Positions 50,562 through 60,055 are shown, counted from the first letter of the stretch. The stretch: DNA of 64,000 nt from Mycolicibacterium setense (GCF_000805385.1 NZ_JTJW01000010.1:847021-911020), one strand, 5' to 3'. The notes: generated from the sequence alone by a model not told the origin. Numbers and translations are program-made.

Positions 50562-51386
50562 TCATTTGGATGTGGTTGCCGCCGCCAGGACCGCGTCGTT
50601 GAGCGCGGTCGGTGTGATGGCGACGACGGCTTTCTGGGTACGACTGAGCATGTCGAGCAGGTAGCGACGCTTGGGACGCCTCGACGTCAGCGCGTGGTCG
50701 ACAGCCTTGGTGACCCGCTTGGGATCGGCGGCGAGTTTTTGCATACGCCCCAACAACTTCCGGCTCCCTGCGAGGTGCGACGCATATAGTCGCCGATGCT
50801 CGTCACTGAGTTGTCTGGCCATGCGGTCATAGTCGTCGAGCACGTCAGCCCACATATCGGTCCGGATTGGCCCCGGCTCGATGAGCGACACCGGAATCCG
50901 CCATGGACGCAACTCCATCCGGAGGGCATCGGCCAGGGATTCGATCGCGTACTTCGATGCGTTGTAGGCGCCGGTACCCGGTGTGGTGATCAACCCGCTG
51001 ACCGACGACATGAAAACCACCCGGCCGCGCGCGGCGCGGATGTGCGGCAGCACCGCCTGGGTCACGGCGATCTGCGAGATGACATTGACGCTCAACTGCT
51101 GCGTCAGATCATCGAGGGATAGTCCCTCGACCGGCCCGTTGACGACGATGCCCGCGTTGTTGACTACGCCGTTCAGCTGGGCGGGAAGCCGATCGGGCAA
51201 CGCGGCGATCGCGGACCTGTCGGTGATGTCGAGTGCGAGCGCGTGCACATTCGGTAGGCGATCGAGGCTGCGCAGGGCCGTGTCGGACCGAGCGGTGGCA
51301 TAGACGTCCCAACCTCGTCGGCTCATGTGCTCGGTTATCGACCGGCCGATGCCCCGGCCTGCACCGGTAACCAATACGGAAGGCAT
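50562..51386 (-). CDS. Short-chain dehydrogenase/reductase
   Basis: 274 residues. TGAGRGIGRS, DITDRSAI, NNAGIV and the active site SSVSGLITTPGTGAYNASKYAIE are intact. It follows the DUF4345 gene with a 1-nt gap. The long C-terminal part (GRMQKLAADPKRV) is of the type seen in retinol dehydrogenase-like SDRs. Substrate unknown. Confidence 0.87.
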   Translation of the reverse strand: MPSVLVTGAGRGIGRSITEHMSRRGWDVYATARSDTALRSLDRLPNVHALALDITDRSAIAALPDRLPAQLNGVVNNAGIVVNGPVEGLSLDDLTQQLSVNVISQIAVTQAVLPHIRAARGRVVFMSSVSGLITTPGTGAYNASKYAIESLADALRMELRPWRIPVSLIEPGPIRTDMWADVLDDYDRMARQLSDEHRRLYASHLAGSRKLLGRMQKLAADPKRVTKAVDHALTSRRPKRRYLLDMLSRTQKAVVAITPTALNDAVLAAATTSK

Positions 51387-51387
51387 G

Positions 51388-51777
51388 TCACACCGCCTTT
51401 GCGGACAGGCGCCGCTGCCAGGCGAGCAGGATCGGAACTCCGATGGTCTCGAGAGCGATCGCGCCCACGGCGATGGGGTGCGGACGCCCGCGTTGCTGCC
51501 ACGACCTCAGCCGTGCCACTCCTCCCAACGCTATGGTCGCAGCCGCGAAAGTCACGGCCGAGGACCGCTCGACATTCCGCAGTTGAGACCAGATCACGGG
51601 ACCGACGGCGAATTTGAACACGTTGGCGTACCGCAGAGAGCTGTCGACTGTCGCGGCAACGTCAGCCGAGCCACCCGGCACCCCTTGCGCACCTCGAAGA
51701 ATCTCACCGGTTGCGCTCGCCACGGGTATCGCCGCGAGCAGCCCGAGCGTCCATTGCAATCTCCGCCTGCTGCCCAT
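51388..51777 (-). CDS. DUF4345-type small membrane protein
   Basis: 129 residues with about four hydrophobic segments (WTLGLLAAIPVAS, YANVFKFAVGPVIWS, AVTFAAATIALGGVA, HPIAVGAIALETIGVPILLAW), consistent with DUF4345. The start is at 51777, with AAGGAG upstream. It is the first gene of the minus-strand operon, and an operator overlaps its promoter. Function unknown. Confidence 0.7.
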   Translation of the reverse strand: MGSRRRLQWTLGLLAAIPVASATGEILRGAQGVPGGSADVAATVDSSLRYANVFKFAVGPVIWSQLRNVERSSAVTFAAATIALGGVARLRSWQQRGRPHPIAVGAIALETIGVPILLAWQRRLSAKAV

Positions 51778-51788
51778 GCCCACTCCTT

Positions 51789-51806
51789 GTATACCGATCG
51801 GTGTAC
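51789..51806. promoter_or_regulatory. TetR-type operator 1
   Basis: GTATACCGATCGGTGTAC is an 18-bp near-perfect palindrome. It lies just upstream of the DUF4345 gene, over its expected promoter and ribosome binding region. The same motif recurs at 51843, 52988 and 53023. Confidence 0.7.
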
Positions 51807-51842
51807 TCATTGATGGTGACGCTACACGCTCATGCGATCGAT

Positions 51843-51860
51843 GTAAACCTATCGGTATAC
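51843..51860. promoter_or_regulatory. TetR-type operator 2, overlapping the -10 of the TetR gene
   Basis: GTAAACCTATCGGTATAC overlaps TATACT, a -10 that ends 6 nt before the TetR ATG. Binding here would give autorepression. Its centre is 54 bp from operator 1. Confidence 0.65.
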
Positions 51861-51867
51861 TTGAATC

Positions 51868-52425
51868 ATGACCGGTCGCGGCGCCCGTGAGCGCATCCTC
51901 AGCACCGCCATCGAGCTGTTCTACCGCGAAGGCATCAACGCCACCGGTGTCGAGCGACTCGCCAGCGAGGCTTCAGTGTCCAAACGAACTCTCTACCAAC
52001 ACTTCTCGAGCAAAACGGCCGTAGTAGAGGAATACCTGAAGTGCATCAGGCAAGCCGTTGGCGACCCGATCCAACCGGGACCGGACGCGCTGGACCGCAC
52101 GCCCCGCGAACGCATTCTCGCCCTGTTCGCCACACCGTCTCCGGACGGACAGATGCGCGGCTGCCCATTCCACAACGCGGCGGTCGAGGCGGCCGAAGCG
52201 ATGCCGGAAATCCACGACATCGTCCACGACCACAAGCGCGCTTACATCAAAGGCCTGATCAAGCTGGCTCGCCAGGCCGGCGCCACCAACCCCACCCTGC
52301 TGGGAAACCAACTTGCGCTTCTATATGAAGGTGCGGCCGCACTGTCGACCTCACTGGACGACCCGGCCTGCTGGACACATGCGCGTAAGGCGGCCACGAC
52401 GCTGCTCGATCAGGCGGTGCGCTGA
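51868..52425 (+). CDS. TetR-family transcriptional regulator
   Basis: 185 residues. The helix-turn-helix is TGVERLASEASVSKRTLYQHF, and the C-terminal domain has GCPFHNAAVEAAE, a pattern seen in TetR regulators of the AefR/QacR-like group. It is probably transcribed without a leader. Its 3' end overlaps the convergent TetR gene by 16 nt. It is a candidate ligand of operators 1-4. Confidence 0.87.
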   Translation: MTGRGARERILSTAIELFYREGINATGVERLASEASVSKRTLYQHFSSKTAVVEEYLKCIRQAVGDPIQPGPDALDRTPRERILALFATPSPDGQMRGCPFHNAAVEAAEAMPEIHDIVHDHKRAYIKGLIKLARQAGATNPTLLGNQLALLYEGAAALSTSLDDPACWTHARKAATTLLDQAVR

Positions 52426-52979
52426 CCTGGTGGGCGGTGCTGAGCGATCAGCTCCTTGAGGTGACGGGCGACCTGCGTCAGCGGCTTGGTCGACTGCGCG
52501 GCGCGGGACAGGATGACCGCCCCTTCGAGAGCCGCCACGACGGTCGTCGACAATGACTGCGCCGCAGCACGACTGATGCCGTCTTCGGTCAGCCTGTCAG
52601 CCAGCAGCTGACCCCACTCGGCAAACACATCGGCCGCGGTGCTCGCGGCCTCGGGAGCTTCGGCACGACTGAACGCTGCCGCCACAATGGGACAGCCTCC
52701 CTCGAAATCCGTGCTGACCAGCATCTCGCTCCACACACGGGTAAACGCCCCGATCGGATCCCGCTGCTCGATACAGCCACGCAGCACAGTTGACAGGTCG
52801 TCTCCCGCGGAACGCGTCGCCGCGGCGACCAACTCGGACTTGCCGCCCGGAAAGTTCAGATAGATCGTTCGCCGCGTCACGCCGCTTTCGGACAGGATCT
52901 CCGAAATCCCGGTCCCGGCCACACCGTGTCTTTGCATCAGGGTGGCCGTAGCCGACATCAGACGTTCCCGCGCTCGCAT
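52410..52979 (-). CDS. TetR-family transcriptional regulator
   Basis: 189 residues. The helix-turn-helix is TGISEILSESGVTRRTIYLNF, with GGCPIVAAAF in the C-terminal domain (TetR_C_LmrA-like). TATAGT lies 7 nt before the ATG at 52979, so the start was placed there. It diverges from the amidase operon, and operators 3 and 4 lie between them. Confidence 0.87.
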   Translation of the reverse strand: MRARERLMSATATLMQRHGVAGTGISEILSESGVTRRTIYLNFPGGKSELVAAATRSAGDDLSTVLRGCIEQRDPIGAFTRVWSEMLVSTDFEGGCPIVAAAFSRAEAPEAASTAADVFAEWGQLLADRLTEDGISRAAAQSLSTTVVAALEGAVILSRAAQSTKPLTQVARHLKELIAQHRPPGQRTA

Positions 52980-52987
52980 ACCTTGCA

Positions 52988-53005
52988 CTATACCATTCGG
53001 TGTAC
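52988..53005. promoter_or_regulatory. TetR-type operator 3
   Basis: CTATACCATTCGGTGTAC, a slightly degenerate copy of the motif, covers the -10 of the TetR gene that starts at 52979. Confidence 0.6.
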
Positions 53006-53022
53006 TACCGTCTCCATCGTCA

Positions 53023-53040
53023 GTAGACTGATCGGTATAC
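53023..53040. promoter_or_regulatory. TetR-type operator 4, upstream of the amidase operon
   Basis: GTAGACTGATCGGTATAC lies 37 nt before the amidase ATG and 35 bp centre-to-centre from operator 3. Confidence 0.6.
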
Positions 53041-53076
53041 CTGGCGGGCCGCTGGCCAATCTGCCAAAGAAAAGAG

Positions 53077-54591
53077 ATGACTGTGTCCTCCATGGCTTCT
53101 GACGATTTCGCCTGGCTGCCGGCGACCGAACAACTGGCAGCACTCGACGCCCGAGAGGTGACGAGCGCCGAACTGGTCGACCTCTATCTGTCGCGCATCG
53201 ATGCACACAACGCTTCGCTCAACGCGATCGTCACGGTCGACGCGGACGCTGCGCGACGGGTCGCAAAGGAGGCCGATGCGGCACGCTCGCGCGGAGATGT
53301 TCTCGGTCCGCTGCACGGCCTGCCGATCACCGTGAAGGACAGCTATGAGACGGCCGGCATGCGCACGGTCTGCGGTCGACCGGACCTGGCCGATTACGTG
53401 CCGACGCAGGACGCCGAGGCCGTCGCCCGGCTACGTCGCTCAGGGGCCATCATCGTCGGCAAGACAAATATGCCGACCGGCAACGCCGATGTACAGGCCA
53501 GCAACCCGGTGTTCGGCCGGACCAACAACCCCTGGGATCTGTCGCGCACCTCCGGCGGATCGGCGGGTGGTGGTGCCGCTGCCACCGCGGCCGGCCTCAC
53601 AAGCTTCGACTTCGGGTCCGAAATCGGCGGCTCCACCCGGATTCCGGCTCATTTCTGTGGCCTCTACGGCCACAAATCGACTTGGCAGTCCGTTCCACTG
53701 GTCGGCCACATTCCCAGCGCGCCAGGCAATCCCGGGCGTTGGGGCGAAGCCGACATGGCCTGCGCCGGAGTGCAGGTGCGCGGCGCCCGTGACATCATCC
53801 CCGCGCTGGAAGCCACCGTCGGACCGCTTAACCCCGACGGCGGATTCTCGTACACCCTTGCCCCGCCGCGGGCGAGCGCGCTCAAGGATTTCCGTGTCGC
53901 GGTATGGGCTGATGATCCCGCCTGCCCCATCGACAAGGACACCCGCCAAGCCATCGACGAAGCCGTCGCCGTATTGCGCGACGCCGGTGCACAGGTCATG
54001 GAGCAACCCACGAGTATCCCGGTGGAGCTGACTGCCTCACATGACCTGTTCTTGAGCTTGGTGATGGGCGCGTTCTCAGTTGACCGGTCGACGATGAGCC
54101 CTCAGTTCGCCGGTGCCCTTGCCCTGCGCTCACTGATGAGCCCGCGCGGCGACGCTGCCGCCGCGCTGCGCGGGACGATCCAAAGCCACCGGGCGTGGTT
54201 GTTCCGCGATGCGGCGCGCCGGGAAATCGCTCACCGATGGGTGGGATTCTTCAAAGAATTCGACGTCCTGCTGTTGCCCGTCACACCCACCGCGGCGCCC
54301 GGTCACCACAACAAGGACCATGACCGCTTCGGCCGCACCATCGACGTCGACGGCGTCACCCACTCCTATTGGGACCAAACCAAATGGAGCGCACTGGCCA
54401 ACATCGCCGGAGCACCGGCCACGACGATGCCCATCACCGCCACCGCGGCAGGTCTACCCATCGGTATCCAGGCGATGGGCCCTGCCGGGGGTGACCGCAC
54501 CACCGTAGAGTTCGCCGCCCTACTCACCGAGGCTCTCGGCGGCTATCGCACCCCGCAGAACTACCGCTCACCCGTGACGAGTGTCGCCTGA
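53077..54591 (+). CDS. Amidase (amidase signature family)
   Basis: 504 residues with an intact Ser-cisSer-Lys triad: Lys87 (TVKDSY), Ser162 (SGGSAGG) and Ser186 (GGSTRIP). It hydrolyses an amide. First gene of a seven-gene operon with overlapping or adjacent junctions; the stop forms TGATG with the next start. It is not a full allophanate hydrolase (no C-terminal AtzF domain). The substrate is not predictable. A likely internal start ATG follows at 53092. Confidence 0.9.
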   Translation: MTVSSMASDDFAWLPATEQLAALDAREVTSAELVDLYLSRIDAHNASLNAIVTVDADAARRVAKEADAARSRGDVLGPLHGLPITVKDSYETAGMRTVCGRPDLADYVPTQDAEAVARLRRSGAIIVGKTNMPTGNADVQASNPVFGRTNNPWDLSRTSGGSAGGGAAATAAGLTSFDFGSEIGGSTRIPAHFCGLYGHKSTWQSVPLVGHIPSAPGNPGRWGEADMACAGVQVRGARDIIPALEATVGPLNPDGGFSYTLAPPRASALKDFRVAVWADDPACPIDKDTRQAIDEAVAVLRDAGAQVMEQPTSIPVELTASHDLFLSLVMGAFSVDRSTMSPQFAGALALRSLMSPRGDAAAALRGTIQSHRAWLFRDAARREIAHRWVGFFKEFDVLLLPVTPTAAPGHHNKDHDRFGRTIDVDGVTHSYWDQTKWSALANIAGAPATTMPITATAAGLPIGIQAMGPAGGDRTTVEFAALLTEALGGYRTPQNYRSPVTSVA

Positions 54592-55466
54592 TGCGCCGCA
54601 ACTTGTCGGGCCGAAAGCTGGTAATCACCGGAGCCGCAAGGGGTATCGGGGAGAAAGTGGCACGCCTGGCCGCCGCCCGCGGCGCTCACGTCGCCCTCAT
54701 CGGGCTGGAGCCCGAACGACTGCGCGCCCTTGCCGACGATCTCGGAGCAGGTGCGTCGTGGCAGGAAGCCGATGTGCGCGACGGCGCCGCCTTACAGTCG
54801 GCAATCGACACATGCGCGATCACGATGGGCGGCATCGACTTCGTCGTCGCAAACGCCGGAGTCGCCGCGTACGGAACGGTGCGGCAGGCCGACGAGGCAT
54901 CGTTCGAACGAGTCTTGGACATCAACCTCAACGGGGTTTTCCGCACGCTCAAGTACGCGACACCTCACTTGGAGCGGAGTCGAGGCCATGCGATGGTCAT
55001 AGCGTCGGCGATATCCTTCACGCCGATTGCCGGGCTGGCCTCTTACGCCGCCAGCAAGGCAGGCGTCGAGATGCTCGCCCTCGCCTACCGCCAAGAGGTG
55101 GCGCACCTCGGAATCACTGTCGGACTTGTCCATCCGTCGTGGATCGACACCGACCTGGTCCGAGGCGCAGAAGCGGATCTCCCGTCATTCCAGGAACTTC
55201 GTGGCCGGCTGCCCTACCCGGGCAATGTCACCACCAGCGTCGACCGAGCGGCTACCGCGATCGTGCGCGGACTCGGGCGCCGGCGCAGCCGGGTATACGT
55301 GCCGCGCGCTGTTGTCGTGGCCAACTGGGCCAAGGCAGCGTTGAACTCGCCGGCCGCGTGGCCGTGGATGAGACGGTTCGCAGCCGAGGTGGCACCGGCG
55401 CTCGAGCGCGAGGTCGAGGCGCTGGGAAGGCATGACCAACTTGTGCCGTCGACGAAATCACAATGA
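54591..55466 (+). CDS. Short-chain dehydrogenase/reductase
   Basis: 291 residues. The cofactor motif is TGAARGIG, then DVRDGAAL, ANAGVAAYG, and the active site SAISFTPIAGLASYAASKAG. The C-terminal region (GRRRSRVYVPRAVVVANWAKA) has the extended form seen in mycobacterial SDRs of lipid catabolism. It overlaps the hydratase gene by 4 nt. Confidence 0.88.
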   Translation: MRRNLSGRKLVITGAARGIGEKVARLAAARGAHVALIGLEPERLRALADDLGAGASWQEADVRDGAALQSAIDTCAITMGGIDFVVANAGVAAYGTVRQADEASFERVLDINLNGVFRTLKYATPHLERSRGHAMVIASAISFTPIAGLASYAASKAGVEMLALAYRQEVAHLGITVGLVHPSWIDTDLVRGAEADLPSFQELRGRLPYPGNVTTSVDRAATAIVRGLGRRRSRVYVPRAVVVANWAKAALNSPAAWPWMRRFAAEVAPALEREVEALGRHDQLVPSTKSQ

Positions 55467-56443
55467 AAGCAGATGCCATGACACAGCACCTCCAGATCGA
55501 GGACCACGGCGGCACCATGATCGTGCGAGTCGACGGCGGCCCGCACAGCTTGTTCGGAGTCGCGATCGCCAACGAACTCGACGAACTGGTCGATCGCGTC
55601 GACCGGGATCCGAACGTCCACGGCGTCGTGTTCACCGGGGCGCGCCCTGGCCGGTTCGTCAGCCACGCCGACGTCCGGTGGTTGCAAGAGGGCGGAGCGG
55701 TGAAACCAAAGCTGGGCCGCCGCGGTGCCTCGGCCGCCCTCCGACTGACCAGAGGCATCGACCGCGCCGGTGTGCCAGGCGCGGTGGTGGACAGAACTCC
55801 GCTGAGCGGCGCCGGCCAGCTCGACCGTTTACACGCGACGTTCATGAAGATGAATGCCAGCGGCGTCATCTTCGTCGCAGCCCTTAACGGTTCGGCACTC
55901 GGCTTGGGTGCGGAATTCGCGTGGGCATGCGACCTGCGCGTGATGGCCGACGGTGACTACTTCATCGGCCAGCCGGAAGTCCTGCTCGGGATCATGCCGG
56001 GCGGTGGTGGCTCCCAGCGGCTCACACGTCTGATCGGCACCCACAAGTCATTGGTCGCGATCCTCGAGGGCAAACCCTTCACGCCGGCGCAGGCGTTGGA
56101 CAACGGCGCCGTCGACGATGTCGTGGCGCCCGACGAGGTGGTCGCCCGGGCGACCGAGCTGGCCGAATATTTCGGGAAGCGGACCAAGGCGTCAGTCGGA
56201 GCCATCAAGAGGGTGGTCTACTTCGGCGGCTCGATGTCGCTGGCCGAAGGTCTACACGTCGAGCGGACCGAGTTCTTCCCCGCGGATCAGTCCGAGACCG
56301 GACAGCAACTGATGATTCAATACCTCGCGGACACCGAGGCCACCGGCGAGCTACCGCTCTATCGCCCCGACACCTACGCGCAGGCGCTCGCATCGGGCCG
56401 AGTGCCCGCGGCCGGTGCGACCAGCGGGGCGGTGGAAAAATGA
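55463..56443 (+). CDS. Enoyl-CoA hydratase/isomerase (crotonase family)
   Basis: 326 residues. The oxyanion-hole motif ALNGSALGLGAEFAWACD has one catalytic Glu, and GQPEVLLGIMPGGGGSQRL has the second, so activity is likely. An insert at about residues 75-120 makes it longer than typical hydratases. ATG at 55463 shares ATGA with the upstream gene; ATG 55478 is an alternative. Confidence 0.85.
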   Translation: MKADAMTQHLQIEDHGGTMIVRVDGGPHSLFGVAIANELDELVDRVDRDPNVHGVVFTGARPGRFVSHADVRWLQEGGAVKPKLGRRGASAALRLTRGIDRAGVPGAVVDRTPLSGAGQLDRLHATFMKMNASGVIFVAALNGSALGLGAEFAWACDLRVMADGDYFIGQPEVLLGIMPGGGGSQRLTRLIGTHKSLVAILEGKPFTPAQALDNGAVDDVVAPDEVVARATELAEYFGKRTKASVGAIKRVVYFGGSMSLAEGLHVERTEFFPADQSETGQQLMIQYLADTEATGELPLYRPDTYAQALASGRVPAAGATSGAVEK

Positions 56444-57351
56444 GCGCGTTCACCCGTCTCGACGTGTCGTTCGCTTCCGGCGAGGACACCTGTGCCGCAT
56501 GGCTTTACCTGCCCACCGGAGTCACCTCGCCTCCTGTGGTGATTCTCGGACACGGTCTCGGCGCGACCCGTGAGATGCGCCTGGGCGCCTTCGCCGAGCG
56601 GTTCGCGCAAGCCGGTATCGCCGCCGTGGCGTTCACCTACCGGCACTTCGGTGACAGCAGCGGCGAACCCCGCCAGCTTCTGTCGATCAAACGACAGCTC
56701 GCCGACTGGGATGCCGCGATCGCCTGGATGAAGAAGCGTCGCGACGTGGACGGATCCCGGATTGCCGTCTGGGGCAGCTCCTTCGGCGGCGGACACGCCA
56801 TCACCGTCGCGTCGCGCCATCCAGAACTGAAAGCTGCGGTGGCTCAATGTCCGTTCACCGACGGATTGGCCTCCGCACTCGCGCTGGGACCGGCTGAGTC
56901 TCTGAAAGTGTTGCCCCTGGTCGCGAAAGATTGCGCCGCCAGGGTTTTCGGTAAACCGCCCGCCATGATTCCGCTTGCCGGTCCCCCGGGATCGCTGGCG
57001 CTGATGAACGCCCCGGACGCGCTGCCCGGATATCAGGCGCTACTGCCGCCTGACACGACGTTCCGCAACGAGGTCGCAGCACGGGTCGCGCCGACGATAG
57101 CGACCTATCGGCCCGGCCGTTCGGCGAAGAAGATCAAGTTTCCAATCCTGTTCTGCGTGAGCAACACCGACAGCGTCACGCCGCCCGCTCAAACCCTGCG
57201 GTACGCGCGCACCGCACACCGCGGCGAGATCAAGCGATACGACGCCGGCCATTTCGACTTCTACCTCGGCGCGCCTTTCGAAGCGCTGGTCCGCGATCAG
57301 GTCGAGTTTCTCGCGCGCCACCTGCATCCGGCGGAAGCACACGTTTCATGA
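56440..57351 (+). CDS. Alpha/beta hydrolase (dienelactone hydrolase-like)
   Basis: 303 residues. LGHGLGATREMRL, FTYRHFGDSSGEPRQ, the elbow GSSFGGG, and late NTDSVTPP and DAGHFDFY give Ser, Asp and His. It overlaps both neighbours by 4 nt. Could cleave an ester or lactone intermediate of the pathway. Confidence 0.87.
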   Translation: MSAFTRLDVSFASGEDTCAAWLYLPTGVTSPPVVILGHGLGATREMRLGAFAERFAQAGIAAVAFTYRHFGDSSGEPRQLLSIKRQLADWDAAIAWMKKRRDVDGSRIAVWGSSFGGGHAITVASRHPELKAAVAQCPFTDGLASALALGPAESLKVLPLVAKDCAARVFGKPPAMIPLAGPPGSLALMNAPDALPGYQALLPPDTTFRNEVAARVAPTIATYRPGRSAKKIKFPILFCVSNTDSVTPPAQTLRYARTAHRGEIKRYDAGHFDFYLGAPFEALVRDQVEFLARHLHPAEAHVS

Positions 57352-58814
57352 ACTTCGCTTCGCTACCCGACCGACGGGCAGATCTCGATCCCCATGGCCC
57401 AGCCGTGTCCGACGGCATTCGGCCGCTCACCAACGCCATGCTGCTGCAGCGGGTCCGGGCGGCGGCGCACCACCTTGACGCACTGGGCGTCGGCGCCGGC
57501 GACGTGATCGCGCTCAAGTTGCGTAACCGGGTGGAGTTCGTCGTGCTGTTGTTCGCGTCGTGGCGGTTGGGTGCCACTGTCACACCGGTCAACCCGCGCC
57601 TGACCGACGGTGAGGTCACGCTGCAACTCCAGGCGTCCAGCGCGCGCCTGCTGGTGGTCGAGAACGGGGACAGCGGACCAGCCGGTGTTGCGGCGCTTCC
57701 CGTCGGGGATCTCAACACGAATGGGCCGGGCTGGGATGGGCCACCGCAGGTTGATCCTTCGGCGCTGGCCCTGCTGATCTTCACCAGTGGCACCACGGGC
57801 GCACCGAAAGGAGTGATGCTCGACCACGCCAACCTCGATGCCATGGCCGAGATGGGGCGCCAGGCGCTTCTCATCGGACCAACCGATCGGTGTCTGCTGA
57901 TCCTGCCGCTCTTCCACGTCAACGGCATCGTGGTCAGCGTTCTGATGTCCCTGCTCGCCGGAGCGAGTGTGGTCCTTGCCGAGAAGTTCGATCCGCACAC
58001 CTTCTTCGGCATCGTCGAACAGCACAGACCCACGTTCTTCTCCGCAGTGCCAACCATTTACAGCATGCTGGCGGCGCTGCCCGACCACGTCGCACCTGAT
58101 ACATCGTCACTACGGTTCGGCATCTGTGGGGCCGCCCCCGCCTCCGCGGAGTTACTGGACCGATTCGAGGCGCGGTTCGGTTTTCCCCTGATCGAGGGCT
58201 ATGGCCTATCCGAAGCGACATGTGCCTCCACCATCAACCCGGTCGCCGGTGAACGCAGGGCCGGCACAGCGGGAATCGCGGTTCCTGGCCAGCAGATCCG
58301 CATCGTCGACGAACTCGGCGCGGAGGTGGCGCCGGGGGCCGATGGTGAGGTGCTCATCGCCGGCCCGAACGTCATGCGCGGCTACCTCGGACGTCCCGAC
58401 GAAACCGCCCGCGTCATCGTCGACGGCTGGTTGCGCACCGGTGACATCGGCCATGTCGACGCCGACGGCTACCTGACATTGGTGGGCCGATCCAAAGACA
58501 TGATCATCCGCGGCGGCGAGAACATCTACCCCAAGGAGATCGAGGACGTCCTCACCAGTGACCCCACCGTCCTGGAAGCCGCCGTCATCGGTGTTCCCGA
58601 CGACAAATGGGGCGAGACTGTCGCCGCCTACGTCCAACCTCGACCCGGCTTCACTGTCGATCCCGCAGCGCTGCAAGACCTTTGTTCGCGCAAGCTGGCG
58701 GGCTACAAACGTCCCACCTCCATCACCGTGTTGGACGCCATCCCCAAGAATGCCGTCGGCAAGCCTGACAAGGCTCCGCTGCGCGCAACCCATGTGAAAG
58801 GAACATCCGCATGA
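57348..58814 (+). CDS. AMP-forming acyl-CoA ligase
   Basis: 488 residues of the ANL family: P-loop IFTSGTTGAPKGVM, then GYGLSEATCAS, GWLRTGDIGHVD, GRSKDMIIRGGENIYPKEIE and a PKNAVGKPDK catalytic lysine. It would activate a carboxylic acid product of the amidase or dehydrogenases. It overlaps the next gene by 4 nt. Confidence 0.92.
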   Translation: MNFASLPDRRADLDPHGPAVSDGIRPLTNAMLLQRVRAAAHHLDALGVGAGDVIALKLRNRVEFVVLLFASWRLGATVTPVNPRLTDGEVTLQLQASSARLLVVENGDSGPAGVAALPVGDLNTNGPGWDGPPQVDPSALALLIFTSGTTGAPKGVMLDHANLDAMAEMGRQALLIGPTDRCLLILPLFHVNGIVVSVLMSLLAGASVVLAEKFDPHTFFGIVEQHRPTFFSAVPTIYSMLAALPDHVAPDTSSLRFGICGAAPASAELLDRFEARFGFPLIEGYGLSEATCASTINPVAGERRAGTAGIAVPGQQIRIVDELGAEVAPGADGEVLIAGPNVMRGYLGRPDETARVIVDGWLRTGDIGHVDADGYLTLVGRSKDMIIRGGENIYPKEIEDVLTSDPTVLEAAVIGVPDDKWGETVAAYVQPRPGFTVDPAALQDLCSRKLAGYKRPTSITVLDAIPKNAVGKPDKAPLRATHVKGTSA

Positions 58815-60055
58815 CTTCCCTGCAGGACCCGTTGACACTCCCCTGCGGCCAGGTGCTGCCCAATCGGATCATGAAGGCCGCGTTGAGCGAAGGACTCGGC
58901 GACAAGCAGAACGCGCCCGACGAACGCCTGGAGCGGCTGTACACAAGCTGGAGCCAGGGCGGCTATGGCCTGATCGTCACCGGCAACGTCATGGTGGACC
59001 GCACGCAACTGGGCGAGCCCGGAAATGTCGTCATCGAGGACGAGCGCAACCTGGATGCGTTGTCGCGATGGGCCAAGACCACCAAGGATGCCGGTGTTCC
59101 GATCTGGGTCCAACTCAATCATCCAGGGCGCCAGTCAAACCCGCTCGCGCTCGGCCACACGCCTGTCGCACCCAGCCCGGTGGCCCTCAACTTCCCCGGT
59201 TCGACCACGCCGCGGGAGCTGACATCTGGCGAGATCGAAGACATCATCGAACGTTTCGCGAACGCGGCGGCCGTATGCGAGACAGCAGGCTTCGACGGTG
59301 TGCAGATTCATGGCGCGCACGGCTACCTGGTCGCGCAGTTTCTGTCGCCGTTGTCGAACAAGCGCAACGACAAATGGGGCGGCGACCCGCAGCGGCGGAT
59401 GCGCTTCCTGCTCGAAGTCGTGCGCCGGATCCGCTCGCGGGTGTCACCGGGTTTCGCAGTTGGCATCAAGCTCAACTCGGCCGACTTCCAGCGTGGCGGG
59501 TTCACCGAAGACGAATCACGCTTGGTGGTGGCGGCATTGGCACGTGAAGGACTTGATCTGATCGAGGTCAGCGGCGGCAGTTATGAGCAGCCCGCCATGA
59601 TGGGGAAGGCAGCCGAGAGTACCCGCAAGCGCGAGGCCTACTTCCTGGAGTACGCCCGCACGGTCCGAGGTCTTGCCGGCGACATCCCCCTGGCGGTCAC
59701 CGGTGGATTCCGGTCCCGTGCCGCGATGGCAGAGGCGGTCGATTCCGGTGAGTGTGACGTCATCGGATTGGGCCGGCCCACCGCCACCACGACCGACGCC
59801 GCCGATCGGGTCCTGACCGGCCGCGCCGAGACGCTGGCCTCACACTCGATACGCACCGGAATGCGCGGTGTCCTCGGCCGGTTCGTCGACCTCAAGTCAC
59901 TCGACGGCATCCTCGAACTCTCCTGGCACACAGACCAATTGCACCGGGTCGGCGCCGGCCTCAAACCCGACCTCGATCGCAGTCGCATCGCCACCATGCT
60001 TGCGATGCTCCGCCGTAACGGCACTGTGTCCGTCGGGCGCAAGCGTGGTCTTTGA
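58811..60055 (+). CDS. NADH:flavin oxidoreductase (old yellow enzyme family)
   Basis: 414 residues. NRIMKAALSEGL, WVQLNHPGRQ, GVQIHGAHGYL, QFLSPLSNKRNDKWGG and AVTGGFRSRAAMAEA are family motifs. It has only the FMN barrel, without the iron-sulfur and FAD domains of 2,4-dienoyl-CoA reductase. Likely reduces an enone or enoyl intermediate. Confidence 0.9.
   Translation: MTSLQDPLTLPCGQVLPNRIMKAALSEGLGDKQNAPDERLERLYTSWSQGGYGLIVTGNVMVDRTQLGEPGNVVIEDERNLDALSRWAKTTKDAGVPIWVQLNHPGRQSNPLALGHTPVAPSPVALNFPGSTTPRELTSGEIEDIIERFANAAAVCETAGFDGVQIHGAHGYLVAQFLSPLSNKRNDKWGGDPQRRMRFLLEVVRRIRSRVSPGFAVGIKLNSADFQRGGFTEDESRLVVAALAREGLDLIEVSGGSYEQPAMMGKAAESTRKREAYFLEYARTVRGLAGDIPLAVTGGFRSRAAMAEAVDSGECDVIGLGRPTATTTDAADRVLTGRAETLASHSIRTGMRGVLGRFVDLKSLDGILELSWHTDQLHRVGAGLKPDLDRSRIATMLAMLRRNGTVSVGRKRGL

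Noticed and set aside
53077..54591. Amidase as the allophanate hydrolase partner of the biuret-hydrolase-like enzyme
   Set aside because: It lacks the C-terminal domain of AtzF, lies 43 kb away and is embedded in another operon under TetR control.
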